Position numbers and translations under genes: made by a program. Below are positions 63,205 through 64,000 of a DNA stretch of 64,000 bases, in pieces. Source of the stretch: Micromonospora sp. WMMD1155 (GTDB taxonomy: Bacteria; Actinomycetota; Actinomycetes; Mycobacteriales; Micromonosporaceae); NCBI RefSeq assembly GCF_029581275.1, contig NZ_CP120742.1:5704501-5768500 (forward strand), given 5' to 3'. The first letter of the stretch is position 1. Each line of letters begins with the position of its first letter. Below the pieces are notes generated by a model. The model searched no databases and had not been told where the DNA came from. It was given only the letters and a program-made list of their open reading frames with translations.

Positions 63205-64000
63205 GTGCAAGCGGGGGATCGTGTCGGTGACCGGTACGAGTTGACGTATCCGGTCGGTCGCGGAGGAATGGGTCAGGTCTGGGCTGGCTTCGACGAGCGA
63301 CTTGACCGGCCGGTGGCGATCAAGTTTCTCCGGAAGTTGGAGGTGCCGGAGGACGAGCGTGAGACGGCGGGCAAGCGCTTCCGGCGCGAGGCGAGAGCGA
63401 CCGCCCGGCTCGACCATCCCGGCGTACCGACCGTGCACGACCTGGGCGTGCACGGTGAAGATCTCTTCATCGTCATGCAGCTCGTGCCGGGGATCGTCCT
63501 CGCCGACCACATCGCCGAGCAGGAACGACTGCCTGTCGGCGAGGCTGCTTCCATTGCCGCGCAGGTCTGTTCGGTGCTCGGCGTCGCACACTCCGCCTCC
63601 CTCGTGCACCGCGATCTCAAGCCGCAGAACCTCATGATCACACCAGCCGGGGTGGTCAAGGTGCTCGACTTTGGTGTGGCCGCGCTGCTCGGGCCGGCCG
63701 AGGCGTCACGCCTCACCGCGACCGGCCGCACACTCGGCACTCCCGCCTACATCGCACCCGAGCAGGCCCAGGGTTCCCCAGTGGGGCCCGCCGCTGATCT
63801 GTACGCCTTGGGCTGCATTCTTTTCGAGATGCTCGGCGGGCACCCTCCCTATGAGGCGGCGAACGCCCCGGACATGATGCGCCGTCATATCGATGCGCCG
63901 ATTCCCATCATCACTGAGTATCGATCGGATGTTCCCGACGACCTGGCGCACCTCATCTACTGCCTGCTGGCAAAGGACCCGGCGGAAAGGCCAGCGTCGG
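63205..64000 (+). CDS. Ser/Thr protein kinase, 3' end outside window
   Basis: 265 residues visible from a GTG with GGGGGAGG upstream. Complete catalytic core: TYPVGRGGMGQVWAGFDERL, VAIKFLRKL, SLVHRDLKPQNLMIT, VKVLDFGVAALL, TLGTPAYIAPEQAQGSPVGP. Only 40-50% like the kinase at 26.3 kb by eye, so not a recent duplicate. Follows two helicase genes in one direction; probably a regulatory member of the same operon. C-terminal domains unknown. Confidence 0.9.
   Translation, partial: MQAGDRVGDRYELTYPVGRGGMGQVWAGFDERLDRPVAIKFLRKLEVPEDERETAGKRFRREARATARLDHPGVPTVHDLGVHGEDLFIVMQLVPGIVLADHIAEQERLPVGEAASIAAQVCSVLGVAHSASLVHRDLKPQNLMITPAGVVKVLDFGVAALLGPAEASRLTATGRTLGTPAYIAPEQAQGSPVGPAADLYALGCILFEMLGGHPPYEAANAPDMMRRHIDAPIPIITEYRSDVPDDLAHLIYCLLAKDPAERPAS

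Overview
The window is high-GC DNA (very G/C-rich third codon positions, many GTG/TTG starts) from an actinomycete. The XRE-DUF5753/DUF397 pair, S8 and S15 secreted peptidases, WXG100-type small proteins, DUF998/DUF2231 membrane proteins and actinobacterial IS families fit a Micromonospora-like member of the Micromonosporaceae. That assignment is inferred from gene content only. I saw no rRNA, tRNA or CRISPR array.

Region 1 (1-12.8 kb) is mostly ordinary chromosome: a partial secreted X-Pro dipeptidyl-peptidase, a large secreted subtilisin, small membrane proteins, a SEC-C protein, an NmrA/AraC divergent pair (NmrA frameshifted), a cupin XRE regulator, a HEAT-like protein and an aldo/keto reductase. 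Decayed fragments (a cupin-like tail and a phospholipase C tail) lie between them.

Region 2 (12.8-26.2 kb) starts the accessory part. A leftward group holds an unknown alpha-helical/PH-like protein, a Rad50/RecF-like ATPase coupled to a small helical protein, a membrane-anchored secreted protein, a TIGR04141/DUF6119 protein and a DUF4352-like lipoprotein. A HTH-type N6 methylase homologue with an altered catalytic motif diverges from it across a palindromic promoter. A type VII-secreted toxin/immunity cluster and a VapBC-like pair follow.

Region 3 (26.3-35.2 kb) is a tight operon: soluble Ser/Thr kinase, SNF2/DrmD-like helicase, and a 1664-residue N6-adenine methyltransferase whose last third has clearly lower GC.

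Region 4 (35.3-48.2 kb) has an XRE/DUF397 pair, a second type VII-linked operon, three leftward DNA-binding or nuclease-like genes (PD-(D/E)XK-like, EVE-HNH, DUF6308), a coupled four-gene operon (2OG-Fe dioxygenase, TPR-membrane protein, PP2C-like phosphatase, NUDIX hydrolase), and a DUF262-DUF1524 protein fused to a cysteine-less alkyltransferase-like domain.

Region 5 (48.2-53.3 kb) is an IS pile-up whose history can be read: an IS5-type element, an IS701-type element carrying an IS256 inside it, and an IS630 inserted in the IS701 target duplication.

Region 6 (53.4-64 kb) has a small membrane protein, a decayed Uma2 nuclease gene, then a second large operon: a 2142-residue DruE-like DUF1998 helicase with a C-terminal nuclease-like domain, a UvrD-type helicase with a RelE-like N-terminus, and the start of a second Ser/Thr kinase. 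Regions 2-6 together look like a phage-defence island. The most interesting candidates are the kinase-helicase-methyltransferase-helicase set (regions 3 and 6, possibly one system split by 19 kb) and the dioxygenase/TPR-TM/phosphatase/NUDIX operon.
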